64,000 nt of DNA from Oscillospiraceae bacterium (lineage in GTDB: Bacteria; Bacillota; Clostridia; Oscillospirales; SIG627). Below the pieces are notes generated by a model. That model did no database searches and was not told where the DNA came from. It saw only the letters and a list, made by a program, of their open reading frames with translations. The stretch covers positions 1 through 64,000 of the forward strand of contig SVQO01000005.1 of NCBI GenBank assembly GCA_015065325.1. The letters are read 5' to 3'. This document shows positions 1 to 8,682 of this stretch, in pieces. Numbering within the stretch: position 1 is the stretch's first letter; the number at the start of each line of letters is the position of its first letter. The position numbers and the translations under genes are program-made.

Positions 1-457
1 GGAGAAGCCCGCTCTTTCTGGCGGCGGTCAAGGATTTTGCAAGGGCGTGGGAAAGGGAAATGGGTAAAGGCATCAACTCGGGCGTTTCATCGCAAGCAAA
101 GCCGAACATCATACCTTGGTCGCCGGCACCTTCTGCATCAACACCCATAGCAATGTCGGGGGATTGCTGATGAACGGAGCTGATTACGGCACAGGTGTCA
201 CAGTCGAAGCCGAATTTTGCTCTGTCGTAGCCGATCTCACGGATGGTCTCTCTCGCGATCTCCTGAAAGTCGATAGCAGCGGTGGTGGTGATCTCTCCCA
301 TCACTAAAACCAACCCGGTGGTTACTGCTGTTTCACAGGCAACGCGCGCGGTGGGATCTTTTTCTAAAATAGCATCCAAAACACCGTCGGAGATCTGGTC
401 GCAAATTTTATCGGGATGTCCTTCGGTAACGGATTCTGAAGTAAAGAACTGTTTCAT
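1..457 (-). CDS. metK: S-adenosylmethionine synthetase, N-terminal part (cut by window edge)
   Basis: Makes S-adenosylmethionine from methionine and ATP in the cytoplasm. About 152 N-terminal codons are visible; the rest lies beyond base 1. The start [18 protein letters not shown] is the typical MetK opening, with the ATP-binding TEGHPDK motif near residue 10 and the conserved GAGDQG motif near residue 120. The ATG at 455-457 follows an AAAGGAAT ribosome site. A promoter lies just upstream at 499-527. No SAM riboswitch is visible in the short leader. Divergent from the minD-like gene. Identity is secure; only completeness is unknown. Confidence 0.96.
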   Translation of the reverse strand, partial: MKQFFTSESVTEGHPDKICDQISDGVLDAILEKDPTARVACETAVTTGLVLVMGEITTTAAIDFQEIARETIREIGYDRAKFGFDCDTCAVISSVHQQSPDIAMGVDAEGAGDQGMMFGFACDETPELMPLPISLSHALAKSLTAARKSGLL

Positions 458-498
458 AATTGCATTCCTTTGCTTGTAGTTTTTTCTCATACAAAATC

Positions 499-527
499 AT
501 TATAAACAAATGCCGACGTAAAATCAA
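499..527 (-). promoter_or_regulatory. Promoter of metK
   Basis: On the minus strand TTGATT (522-527), a 17-bp spacer and TATAAT (499-504). It sits about 40 bp in front of the metK start codon. Read by eye; sigma-A type. Confidence 0.7.
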
Positions 528-647
528 GACTTTTGCACGAAAAAGTCATTTTGAGAAAATCTTTGACGAAAAACAAATTTCTTTTTTTATCCTGTGTGAA
601 AAAAGAGTGATTCTTTTGTAAAAAGTGCCGAAAGAAGGGAGAAAAAC

Positions 648-676
648 TTGACTCTGTCTGTGATTTGTGGTAAACT
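648..676 (+). promoter_or_regulatory. Promoter of the minD-like gene
   Basis: TTGACT (648-653), 17-bp spacer, TAAACT (671-676). The predicted transcript start near 683 lies downstream of the first in-frame ATG (667), which argues for the later TTG start at 727. Confidence 0.6.
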
Positions 677-726
677 ACTATGGAATGAAAATCGATATTT
701 ATGCGATTTTTGCAAAGGAGAAAGCC

Positions 727-1503
727 TTGGGAGAAATTATTGTTGTAACCAGTCTAAAAGGCGGAGTCGGAAAGACGGTCTTGTCTGCCAGCCTTGCTCA
801 TCGCTGGGCGGATCTGGGAAAACGGATCCTGGCAGTGGATATGGATCTTGGTACCGGTGGCCTTGATATTGCTCTGGGTAGGGAAGATTCCGTGATCCCA
901 ACCTTTTTGGATCTTCTTAGTGGCTCCGTTCAGGCAGAGGATGCTCTTCTGCCCGGTGAGGATGGGGTTTACTTTCTCTCCGCTCCCGTGTTTTTCAATG
1001 AGTCATCTTTGGATCAGGTAAGTCAGGAGCACTTCAATGCTTTACTGAATTATTTGAAAGGCGTTTTTGATTTTGTGATCTTCGATATGCCCGCCGGTGG
1101 CGGAGCCGCATTTCGATTTTTTGAAGATTCGGGACTTGTAGATCAAATCCTTTTGGTCAGCACTGCCGCCCCCACATCGGTTCGCGCCGCGGAGCGCTGT
1201 GCTATGCGTTTGAAAGAATCGGAGAAAGCAAAACTCGTTCTCAATTCCTTCCGCGTTACAAAGCCCGGTGACAATCCTTTCGGCGTGGTTGAGATCATCA
1301 ATCGTACCAGCGTACCTATCATTGGCGTCGTTCCCTTCGACGTCGGAGCCGAAAAAGCGCTTGCAAAGGGGATCCCCCTTTCAGGTATTTCCAAAAGTGA
1401 CGCAGGTAAGGCGATGGGAAATATTTGTTTGCGTCTGGAAGGTGAACAGATCCCACTCTTGACCGGGGTCATGAAAAAGAAAAGAAGAAAACGTTTTTAT
1501 TGA
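727..1503 (+). CDS. minD: MinD/ParA-family P-loop ATPase, MinD-like
   Basis: Membrane-cycling ATPase of the type that positions the division septum. With the TTG start at 727 the protein opens MGEIIVVTSLKGGVGKTV: deviant Walker A KGGVGKT at residues 11-17, then the VDMDLG switch region near 40 and Walker B-like VIFDMPAG near 120. I chose TTG 727 because AAAGGAG sits 6 bases upstream and the family normally begins MGE-VIVVTS; the ATGs at 667 and 685 lie in or at the promoter. The C-terminus is very basic (KKKRRKR) rather than the classical amphipathic MinD tail. minC and minE are not in the window. The MgsA-like gene follows after 28 bp, an association also common in other Firmicute min clusters. 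Confidence 0.75.
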   Translation: MGEIIVVTSLKGGVGKTVLSASLAHRWADLGKRILAVDMDLGTGGLDIALGREDSVIPTFLDLLSGSVQAEDALLPGEDGVYFLSAPVFFNESSLDQVSQEHFNALLNYLKGVFDFVIFDMPAGGGAAFRFFEDSGLVDQILLVSTAAPTSVRAAERCAMRLKESEKAKLVLNSFRVTKPGDNPFGVVEIINRTSVPIIGVVPFDVGAEKALAKGIPLSGISKSDAGKAMGNICLRLEGEQIPLLTGVMKKKRRKRFY

Positions 1504-1531
1504 GATTTGAATTTTGTATGGAGGTTTGGAT

Positions 1532-1921
1532 ATGCACATTGCTTTGATTGCGCAGGATGATAAAAAAGAATTAATGACACAGCTTTGTATTGCCTACTGT
1601 GGAATTTTGGCAAAGCATTCCCTGTGCTCCACCGCAACCACTGGCCGATTTATCTCGGAAGCAACCGGTCTTGATATTGAACTCGTTCTCCCCGGCGCCG
1701 GAGGTGGCACGGAGCAGATTGCTTCTCGCATTGCTTACGATGAAATCGACCTTCTGTTGTATTTCCGTGATGCGATGGATGAATTTGACACCGAGGATGC
1801 GAATTTGATCCAGCTCTGCGACACGTATAACATTCCCCTGGCAACCAATCTTGCCACTGCCGAAGCTTTGATTCTTTCTCTGGACCGCGGTGATCTGGAT
1901 TGGCGTAAAAATATTAAATAA
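1532..1921 (+). CDS. mgsA: Methylglyoxal synthase-like protein with altered active site
   Basis: 129 residues with the MgsA fold signature: HIALIAQDDKKE at the start, ATTGRFISEATGL near 35-47, YFRD near 77-80 and IPLATNLATAEA near 101-112. The family converts dihydroxyacetone phosphate to methylglyoxal. By alignment from memory to the E. coli enzyme, catalytic Asp71 is Thr60 here, His98 is Thr87, His19 is Gln8 and Asp101 is Ala90; Asp20 and Asp91 are kept (Asp9, Asp80). It may therefore not make methylglyoxal. Start ATG 1532 has GGAGG 7 bases upstream. It lies between minD and aspS on the same strand. Fold is sure, activity is not. Confidence 0.75.
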   Translation: MHIALIAQDDKKELMTQLCIAYCGILAKHSLCSTATTGRFISEATGLDIELVLPGAGGGTEQIASRIAYDEIDLLLYFRDAMDEFDTEDANLIQLCDTYNIPLATNLATAEALILSLDRGDLDWRKNIK

Positions 1922-1950
1922 ACAACATATTTAAGAAAAGAGATAAAATT

Positions 1951-3720
1951 ATGCAAAGAACAGGATATTGTGCTACCTTTGGGGCAAATGACATTGGAAA
2001 AAGAGTAAAGGTTTGCGGTTGGGTGCAGAAAATGCGCGACCTCGGTTCACTGATCTTTATGGATCTGCGCGACCGTAGCGGAATTTTGCAGCTCGCTTTC
2101 GACGAGAATACGCCCAAAGAAGTTTTTGATCTTGCTTTCGGCGTTCGTTCTGAGTACGTTCTGTCTGCCGAGGGTGTGATCCGCGCTCGCGGGGAAGGAG
2201 CTGTCAATCCCAATTTGCCTACCGGCTCTATCGAGGTTGCTGTTGACCGTCTGGAGGTTCTCTCCGAGGCGGCTACTCCTCCCTTTGAGGTTCTTAATTC
2301 TATGGACGTCAGAGAGGAAATGCGGTTAAAATACCGTTATCTGAATTTGCGTCACCCCGAATTGCAGAAGAATATTCGTTTCCGTCATCAGCTTGCCAAG
2401 AGCGCAAGAGATTACTTTGACACCGAGGGCTTTTTGGAGATCGAAACTCCTATTTTGATCAAATCCACTCCCGAAGGCGCCAGAGACTACTTGGTGCCCA
2501 GTCGTGTTCATCCCGGATCCTTCTATGCCCTGCCTCAGTCTCCTCAGCTTTATAAACAGCTTCTGATGGTATCCGGCTTTGACCGCTATATGCAGATCGC
2601 CAAGTGCTTCCGCGACGAGGACCTTCGAGCCGACCGCCAGCCCGAATTTACCCAGCTGGATCTTGAAATGTCCTTTGCTGATGAAGATGACGTTATGTCC
2701 GTAAATGAAGGATTTCTGAAAAAAGTATTCCGTGAGGTCTTGGGGATCGATCTGAAAACTCCTCTCCCCAGAATGCCATGGAAAGAGGCAATGGAGAATT
2801 ACGGCTCCGATAAGCCCGACGTCCGTTTCGAAATGAAGCTTTGCGATCTCTCCTCTATTCTTGCTGCCTGTGATTTCAAGGTGTTTTCCGGTGCAATCGC
2901 CGCAGGCGGTTCCGTTCGCGCCATCAACGTAAAGGGTGTTGCAGACCGTATGAGCCGCAAGGAGATCGACAAACTTACCGATTTTGTGAAAACCTACCGC
3001 GCCAAGGGGCTTGCTTGGCTCAAGGGCGGAGAAGAAAAGACTTCCTCCTATGCGAAGTTCTTGTCTGAAGAAGAAAACCTTGCCATTGAAAAGGCGATGA
3101 ACTTTGAAAAGGGCGACGTGGTCTTTATCGTTGCCGATGCTTCCAATCAGGTCGTATTTGATTCGCTGGGAGCCCTTCGATGCAAATGCGGTGAAGCGTA
3201 CGGCTTCTACGATAAGAAGGAGTTTGCTCTTCTTTGGGTTACCGAGTTTCCTATGTTTGAGAAGGATGAAGAAAGCGGTCGTTACAAGGCTATGCATCAC
3301 CCCTTTACCGCCCCCAAGGATGAAGACCTTGCACTTTTGGATACCGCTCCCGAGCAGGTTCGTGCAAAGGCGTACGATATTATTATCAACGGTTGGGAAG
3401 TGGGCGGAGGTTCCGTTCGTATCCATCGCGGTGATATTCAGCAGAGGGTCTTTGATATTATCGGTCTGTCCGACGAGGAAGCTCACGAAAAATTCGGATT
3501 CCTCTTGGAAGCGTTCCGTTACGGTGTTCCGCCTCACGCAGGTCTTGCATTCGGTTTTGACCGTCTGGTCAGCCTTTTGCTCGGACTTGATGCGATCCGC
3601 GATTGTATCGCGTTCCCCAAGGTGCAAAACGCTTGCGAATTGATGACCGATTGTCCCGCTCCCGTACCGAAGGAGTCGTTGGACGAGCTTCAGATCGCTG
3701 TCTGCAAGGAAGAAGAATAA
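1951..3720 (+). CDS. aspS: Aspartyl-tRNA synthetase, bacterial type
   Basis: Charges tRNA-Asp with aspartate. The 589 residues match the bacterial length. An N-terminal OB-fold anticodon domain (GWVQKMRDLGSLIFMDLRD near 24-42) is followed by the class II core with motif 2 (FRDEDLRADRQPEFTQLD, near 220-235), the bacterial GAD insertion domain in the middle, and motif 3 (GLAFGFDRLV) near the C-terminus. Downstream of the MgsA-like gene by 29 bp, so probably cotranscribed. The ribosome site is weak (AAGAGA). Without a GatCAB search it cannot be said whether it is discriminating. Confidence 0.97.
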   Translation: MQRTGYCATFGANDIGKRVKVCGWVQKMRDLGSLIFMDLRDRSGILQLAFDENTPKEVFDLAFGVRSEYVLSAEGVIRARGEGAVNPNLPTGSIEVAVDRLEVLSEAATPPFEVLNSMDVREEMRLKYRYLNLRHPELQKNIRFRHQLAKSARDYFDTEGFLEIETPILIKSTPEGARDYLVPSRVHPGSFYALPQSPQLYKQLLMVSGFDRYMQIAKCFRDEDLRADRQPEFTQLDLEMSFADEDDVMSVNEGFLKKVFREVLGIDLKTPLPRMPWKEAMENYGSDKPDVRFEMKLCDLSSILAACDFKVFSGAIAAGGSVRAINVKGVADRMSRKEIDKLTDFVKTYRAKGLAWLKGGEEKTSSYAKFLSEEENLAIEKAMNFEKGDVVFIVADASNQVVFDSLGALRCKCGEAYGFYDKKEFALLWVTEFPMFEKDEESGRYKAMHHPFTAPKDEDLALLDTAPEQVRAKAYDIIINGWEVGGGSVRIHRGDIQQRVFDIIGLSDEEAHEKFGFLLEAFRYGVPPHAGLAFGFDRLVSLLLGLDAIRDCIAFPKVQNACELMTDCPAPVPKESLDELQIAVCKEEE

Positions 3721-3745
3721 TTTTCTGAAAGGAAACGTTTCATTT

Positions 3746-4708
3746 ATGATCGAAATTAATGGCATTACCAAGCGCTACGGTAAAAAGCTTGCCGCGGATC
3801 ACGTAACTTTTACGGTTGGCGCAGGCGAGATTATGGGATTCTTGGGTCCCAACGGTGCCGGAAAATCAACTACGATGAATATTTTGACCGGTTATCTTTC
3901 CGCAACGGAAGGCACTGCGAAGATTGACGGCATCGATATTTTTGAGAATCCGATTGAAGCCAAGAGTAAAATCGGTTTTTTGCCCGAGCATCCTCCGCTT
4001 TATCTTGATCTTACCGTCAACGAATACCTCAATTTCGTGTACGAATTGAAAAAGCCCCGCATGGATCGTGAAAAGCATCTAAAAGAGATTTGCGACGTTG
4101 TGAAGATCTCTGATGTGCGTGATCGCGTCATCGGAAACCTTTCCAAAGGTTACCGTCAAAGAGTTGGAATTGCCCAAGCTCTTATCGGAAATCCCCCCGT
4201 TTTGATCTTTGATGAGCCTACCGTAGGTCTGGACCCCAAGCAGATCATCGAGATTCGAAATCTGATCAAAAAACTCGGTAAGGAGCATACGATCATCCTT
4301 TCCACCCATATTCTTTCCGAGGTCCAGGCGATCTGTGACCGTATCGTCGTAATCAACAACGGCAGAATCGTTGCGGATGAGAAAACGGAGAATATTGCCC
4401 GCGCCGTCGAGGATAAGAGCAGAATGACCTATCATATTTGCGGTCCTCAGAATGAAGTCCTGAAGGTGATCAAATCTACTCCCGGTGTAGTTTATGCGGA
4501 AGTGATCGGCGCCAGAGACAATGACAGCACTGCTTATATGATCGAGAGTGCTGACAACATCGACGTACGCAAGCCTCTGTTCTACGCAATGGCTGAGAAA
4601 AGATGGCCCATCATTGCTATGGACGTTATGGGCATGGATCTGGAAGACGTATTCCTTGCCCTGATTACCGAAAAGAAGATTAACAAGCCCAAGAAAGGAG
4701 GAAAATAA
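3746..4708 (+). CDS. ABC transporter ATP-binding protein, GldA/NatA-like
   Basis: Cytoplasmic ATPase of an ABC-2 type exporter, 320 residues. Walker A GPNGAGKST near residue 34, signature LSKGYRQRVGIAQAL near 132, Walker B VLIFDEPTVGLD near 152 and the H-loop STHIL. The extra C-terminal 90 residues are usual for the gliding-type ATPases. Good ribosome site AAAGGAAA. It heads a set with the permease (2 bp away), a GldG-like protein and a DUF4340 protein, a conserved arrangement also found in many bacteria that do not glide. The substrate is unknown. Confidence 0.9.
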   Translation: MIEINGITKRYGKKLAADHVTFTVGAGEIMGFLGPNGAGKSTTMNILTGYLSATEGTAKIDGIDIFENPIEAKSKIGFLPEHPPLYLDLTVNEYLNFVYELKKPRMDREKHLKEICDVVKISDVRDRVIGNLSKGYRQRVGIAQALIGNPPVLIFDEPTVGLDPKQIIEIRNLIKKLGKEHTIILSTHILSEVQAICDRIVVINNGRIVADEKTENIARAVEDKSRMTYHICGPQNEVLKVIKSTPGVVYAEVIGARDNDSTAYMIESADNIDVRKPLFYAMAEKRWPIIAMDVMGMDLEDVFLALITEKKINKPKKGGK

Positions 4709-4710
4709 TT

Positions 4711-5415
4711 ATGTTTGCCATTTATAAGAAAGAACTTCGCTCGTTTTTCGTAAACCCCATCGGTTACGTTTTCGTTGCACTTTTTTTGGCTGTTTCCTCT
4801 TTGGTATTCACTTATACCACGTTAAATTCGGGCACTTGTGATCTTGGCAGCTATTACCTTATTATGCTGTATATGTTTGCCATTTTGATTCCGCTTTTGA
4901 CCATGCGTATCCTCAGTGAGGAGAAAAAGACGAAAACGGAGCAGCTTCTCTTAACCTCGCCCGTTTCACTTTTCAGTGTGATATTTGCAAAGTATCTTGC
5001 CGCCTTCACACTTTTTGCCGGAACGTTGCTTGCCTCCTGCTTGAACTTTGTTGTACTTTATTTTTACGGAGAGCCGAACACACCCGTTATGTTTGCAACT
5101 ACTCTCGGTATTTTGATGATCGGATCAGCATTCGTTGCCATCGGCGTTTTCGTATCGGCTTGCACCGAGAATCAGCTGGTATCCGCTTTGGTAACCATCG
5201 TCTCCATTCTTTCTACGCTTGTTCTCAGCATTCTCGCAGGGTACGTGAATTTTACCCCTTTGCGCGTTGTTATGAAGTGGCTTTCCGTATTTGATCGCTT
5301 CAGCAGATTCACGACCGGATATTTTGACGTTGTAGCGCTTTTGTATTATATTTCCATCACCGTGATTTTCATTTTCCTGACGATCCGTGTGTACGAAAAG
5401 CGCCGCTGGGAATAA
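4711..5415 (+). CDS. ABC-2 type permease, GldF-like
   Basis: Membrane subunit of the exporter, 234 residues with about six hydrophobic segments. It opens MFAIYKKELRSFFVNPIGYV, typical of the GldF/ABC-2 group, and has the cytoplasmic loop RILSEEKKTKTEQLLL after the second segment. It lies 2 bp after the ATPase, with AAGGAGG inside the end of that gene as ribosome site. The substrate cannot be told from sequence. Confidence 0.88.
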   Translation: MFAIYKKELRSFFVNPIGYVFVALFLAVSSLVFTYTTLNSGTCDLGSYYLIMLYMFAILIPLLTMRILSEEKKTKTEQLLLTSPVSLFSVIFAKYLAAFTLFAGTLLASCLNFVVLYFYGEPNTPVMFATTLGILMIGSAFVAIGVFVSACTENQLVSALVTIVSILSTLVLSILAGYVNFTPLRVVMKWLSVFDRFSRFTTGYFDVVALLYYISITVIFIFLTIRVYEKRRWE

Positions 5416-5442
5416 TGCCAATCTGAGAGGATTAACGAATTT

Positions 5443-6975
5443 ATGGATAAAAAGAATAGTACCAAGAAAAGTTTCTTTTCTACAAAAAAGTTTAAATACG
5501 GTGCAGCAGCGACCGTATTTACCGCGCTTTTCATCGCTGCGGTTATCTTACTGAATGCCATTGTATCCGCGGTTGACTCAAAGTACAGTCTCCATTTTGA
5601 TATGACCAAGGATCAGCTCTTTTCTATCAGCGATGAAACTGTTACTCTGGTCAATGAAAGAATCAAGGAATACGAAAAGAAATTCGGAGAAAAGCCGGAA
5701 ATCAAAATCAGCTTTTTGAATGCAAGAGACCGCATCGTTGAAAACGTTCAGCATAGCTGGGCTGTTACTCTTGCGGAAAGCTATGCGGAGAGGTTTTCTG
5801 AAATTACTGTGGAATACAACGAGGATCTGACCACACATCCCGATAAGTATCTGAAGTATTCCAACCAGAACTATGCGATTGATTCCACTGCGATCATCTT
5901 TACGACCCAGGAGGGTGCATTCCACGTGACCGGTTTGGATGCTTGTTTGGTTTATAACGAAACCGGTGAATACGTATGGGCTTTCCAGGGCGAAATGAAA
6001 TTTAACGCCGCTTTGATTGATATCACCACTTCCGAAAAACCCGTCGTATCCTTTACTACCAATCACGGCGAGTCGATTCCCGAGCGTTTGGTTGAGCTTG
6101 TTAAGAATTGCGGTTTTGATATTCAAGAGGTTGATCTGTCTAAAACAGGCAGCGTTATTCCTCCTGAAACGAAAATCCTCATTATGTGCGATCCTCAGAC
6201 GGATATCATTGCCGTTAATGACGATACCGTCGAGTCTGAATACACAAAGATCTCCGACTATCTGAATGATTATCGTTCTATGATCGTGATCGGGAATAAT
6301 ACGACAAAATCCCTTCCGGTTTTGGATGAGCTTTTGTCGGATTGGGGGCTGGAGCTTCAGCGCAATCAGCTTGTAATGGATGATATGTATTGTCACGTTC
6401 AGAACAACAAAAATCTTTACGTTGAATATCCCGAGATTCCCGCTCCCGCTGCCGCATTGACCAAGTCGCTTACCGACCTGACCAATACACCCAGAACGAT
6501 TTCTCCCAATTCCGCTCCCATTCGCATTTTGAAGGAGAGCGATGCATCAAAGGATTATTGGGTAGAGCCTATTCTTACCAGCTCCGTAAATTCCTACGTT
6601 GAGATCGTTTCCGACGCAGGTGTGGATAAAAAAACCGGTTCTTATAATCTGATGGCACTTTCAACCCGAAAAACCATTGAGAACAACGTTGACGTTTACG
6701 GTCACCTTCTTTTGATCGGAAGCACTGATTTTGTTTCTACGAATGCCTTCAGTGAGCAGTTCGGTAACACGAAGATCCTCTACAACGTCGTTCGGCTCTT
6801 GGCAGATGAAGATATTCCGATGAACACCCATTATAAGGTGCTGCAGGATTACGATTTGAATACCGTGATCGACAGCGGAACCGTTTATATGTACGGTATC
6901 GTTTCTGTCGTATTGATCCCTCTTGTCATCTTCTCCTTCGGTGCTGTTGTATATTTCAAGAGAAAGCATAAATAA
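5443..6975 (+). CDS. GldG-like ABC transporter auxiliary membrane protein
   Basis: 510 residues. A short basic cytoplasmic N-terminus leads into one membrane helix (about 25-45), then a long extracytoplasmic region beginning near YSLHFDMTKDQLFSISDETV, which is the classic start of the GldG domain, and a second helix near the C-terminus before RKHK. GldG partners with GldA and GldF in Bacteroidetes gliding, but Firmicutes have the set too. It most likely contacts a surface polymer or substrate. It sits 27 bp after the permease. Confidence 0.8.
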   Translation: MDKKNSTKKSFFSTKKFKYGAAATVFTALFIAAVILLNAIVSAVDSKYSLHFDMTKDQLFSISDETVTLVNERIKEYEKKFGEKPEIKISFLNARDRIVENVQHSWAVTLAESYAERFSEITVEYNEDLTTHPDKYLKYSNQNYAIDSTAIIFTTQEGAFHVTGLDACLVYNETGEYVWAFQGEMKFNAALIDITTSEKPVVSFTTNHGESIPERLVELVKNCGFDIQEVDLSKTGSVIPPETKILIMCDPQTDIIAVNDDTVESEYTKISDYLNDYRSMIVIGNNTTKSLPVLDELLSDWGLELQRNQLVMDDMYCHVQNNKNLYVEYPEIPAPAAALTKSLTDLTNTPRTISPNSAPIRILKESDASKDYWVEPILTSSVNSYVEIVSDAGVDKKTGSYNLMALSTRKTIENNVDVYGHLLLIGSTDFVSTNAFSEQFGNTKILYNVVRLLADEDIPMNTHYKVLQDYDLNTVIDSGTVYMYGIVSVVLIPLVIFSFGAVVYFKRKHK

Positions 6976-6986
6976 CGGAGTTTTTT

Positions 6987-8648
6987 ATGAAAGAAAAAGT
7001 TACTTCGAAAAAGGGCGGCAAGTTTTCTTTTGCCGAGCTTTGGAAGAATAAAAGATCCAGATCGATCATCGTTTCAGCGGGAGTGATTCTCGTTTGTGCT
7101 GTGATCTATATCGTTCTTTTAATGACGATTTTAAAGCCTGCGGATGAGAAGCAAAAGGTTTATCCTACCGTCGGAAACCACGGAGAGCAAATGTCTAAGG
7201 ATAAGCCCTTCGTTATGAATCCCGTTGAAGTGGATAAAATGACCGGCATCAAGGTTGAAAATGAATTCGGTGGCTTCCATTACTATAAGGGAGCTGACGG
7301 TCAATTCTACTTTGAGAATGCCGAGGCAATGTTTTACGACCAGACCAGTGACTGGATGAAAGGCGAAGAACAAGACCTCAGCAACTTGACGGAGAGTACC
7401 TCTATGGTAGAGTCTCTCGTAAGCCTGTCTCGTTATATGCTCTCTGCAGGTGAAGTCGTCGGTTACGATAAAAACAACCTGCAGATCTATGGTTTGGACA
7501 ATGGAGGAAAAGCATCCCTTACCCTTACTTATTTGAACGATAAGGGAGAGACTGAGTCGCAAACCGTCCTTTTCGGAAATCCTACGATTACCGGGAACGC
7601 ATATTACGTGATGCTTGAAGGCAGAGATGCTCTGTATACGATGCAGGATATCTATATTTCTCGTTGTGTATTTACCGATTTGAAATCCTATATTCTTCCT
7701 CAGGTAGCGCCCCCTGTTTCTTCTACTGCATACGTGGACGTTCAGGAGCTTGTTATTAAGAAAAAGGGTGAAACCTTTGCCGCGCTCCGTGACCTTACCG
7801 ATGAGGAGTATGAGCAGAGCGGGGAACTGTTTACTCACGTGTTTACCAGCCCTGAAGGCTATTATCCCTCTACGGATAATTTGCAGCTTCTTCTGGAGCA
7901 TTTTATAAGTTTTTCGGGTGAATCCGTAGTTGAATTTGACATTACCAAGCGCTTGCAGGATCCTTCTCAGAGCGAGGAAGTGTATAAGCTTTTTAGGCAG
8001 TATAGCTTGCTTGATTCCGAAAACCGTTGGGTTTATGAATTGTATTACCGATACGCTGACTTTGACGTCAATCTGTATATCAGTGAAAAACTGGAGGTTG
8101 CCGCAGAGGAAGGTAGCACTGAGGATCCGGAATACGTTTACTATATCTATTCGCCCGATTTTGATCTGATCGCCGAATTTGATGCTTCGGAGTTGAAATG
8201 GGTTGAATGGGATATTCTCAAGTTGATGGATAATCATTCCTTCTCCGTTTCTATTGATCGTGTGGCTTCCGTCGAGATTTCCTATGGTGATACCAATGCA
8301 AAGTTTACCTTGCAGGGTACCGGAAAAGAACTGAAGATCACCTCATCCAATGGCGTTGCCGTTGATACGGACAATTTCCGTCAGCTTTACAAGGCGATCC
8401 TCTTTATTACCATGGACGGAACCGACGAAAAGCCCGAAGATGCAGAGTCTATCTTAAAGGTTCGCATCGTTCTCCGTGACGGTAAAGAGTTTAATTTTGA
8501 ATTCTTCGGTATGACTGCGCGCAAAGCGTTCTATACCTTAAACGGTAGCGGAGAATTCTATATCAACCGAGATTACGTCAAGCAGATCATTACTGCTTGC
8601 ACCGGCATTCTGAAGGGTGAAACGATTACCGTTGACCGCAAGAAATAA
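6987..8648 (+). CDS. DUF4340 domain protein, membrane anchored
   Basis: 553 residues: basic N-terminus, one membrane helix at about 28-50, then a large extracytoplasmic domain of repeated beta-rich units of the DUF4340 type (for example EVDKMTGIKVENEFGG near 76 and a second unit near 420). Such proteins accompany GldG-like proteins in this exporter family; no biochemical role is known to me. It is 11 bp after the GldG-like gene and is the last gene before the terminator at 8652-8682. Confidence 0.75.
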   Translation: MKEKVTSKKGGKFSFAELWKNKRSRSIIVSAGVILVCAVIYIVLLMTILKPADEKQKVYPTVGNHGEQMSKDKPFVMNPVEVDKMTGIKVENEFGGFHYYKGADGQFYFENAEAMFYDQTSDWMKGEEQDLSNLTESTSMVESLVSLSRYMLSAGEVVGYDKNNLQIYGLDNGGKASLTLTYLNDKGETESQTVLFGNPTITGNAYYVMLEGRDALYTMQDIYISRCVFTDLKSYILPQVAPPVSSTAYVDVQELVIKKKGETFAALRDLTDEEYEQSGELFTHVFTSPEGYYPSTDNLQLLLEHFISFSGESVVEFDITKRLQDPSQSEEVYKLFRQYSLLDSENRWVYELYYRYADFDVNLYISEKLEVAAEEGSTEDPEYVYYIYSPDFDLIAEFDASELKWVEWDILKLMDNHSFSVSIDRVASVEISYGDTNAKFTLQGTGKELKITSSNGVAVDTDNFRQLYKAILFITMDGTDEKPEDAESILKVRIVLRDGKEFNFEFFGMTARKAFYTLNGSGEFYINRDYVKQIITACTGILKGETITVDRKK

Positions 8649-8651
8649 AAG

Positions 8652-8682
8652 AAACAGGCTTGCAATTGCAAGCCTGTTTTTT
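8652..8682. terminator. Bidirectional terminator between the exporter operon and gpsA
   Basis: Perfect 12-bp stem AAACAGGCTTGC / GCAAGCCTGTTT with an AATT loop and T-tract. It serves the plus-strand exporter genes and the minus-strand gpsA, whose stop is at 8681. Confidence 0.9.

Noticed and set aside
458..640. Possible SAM riboswitch in front of metK
   Set aside because: The transcribed leader from the promoter at 499-527 is only about 40 bases, with no SAM-aptamer signature.
667..726. Upstream ATG starts for the minD-like gene
   Set aside because: ATG 667 lies inside the promoter and ATG 685 at the transcript start; neither has a ribosome site, unlike TTG 727.
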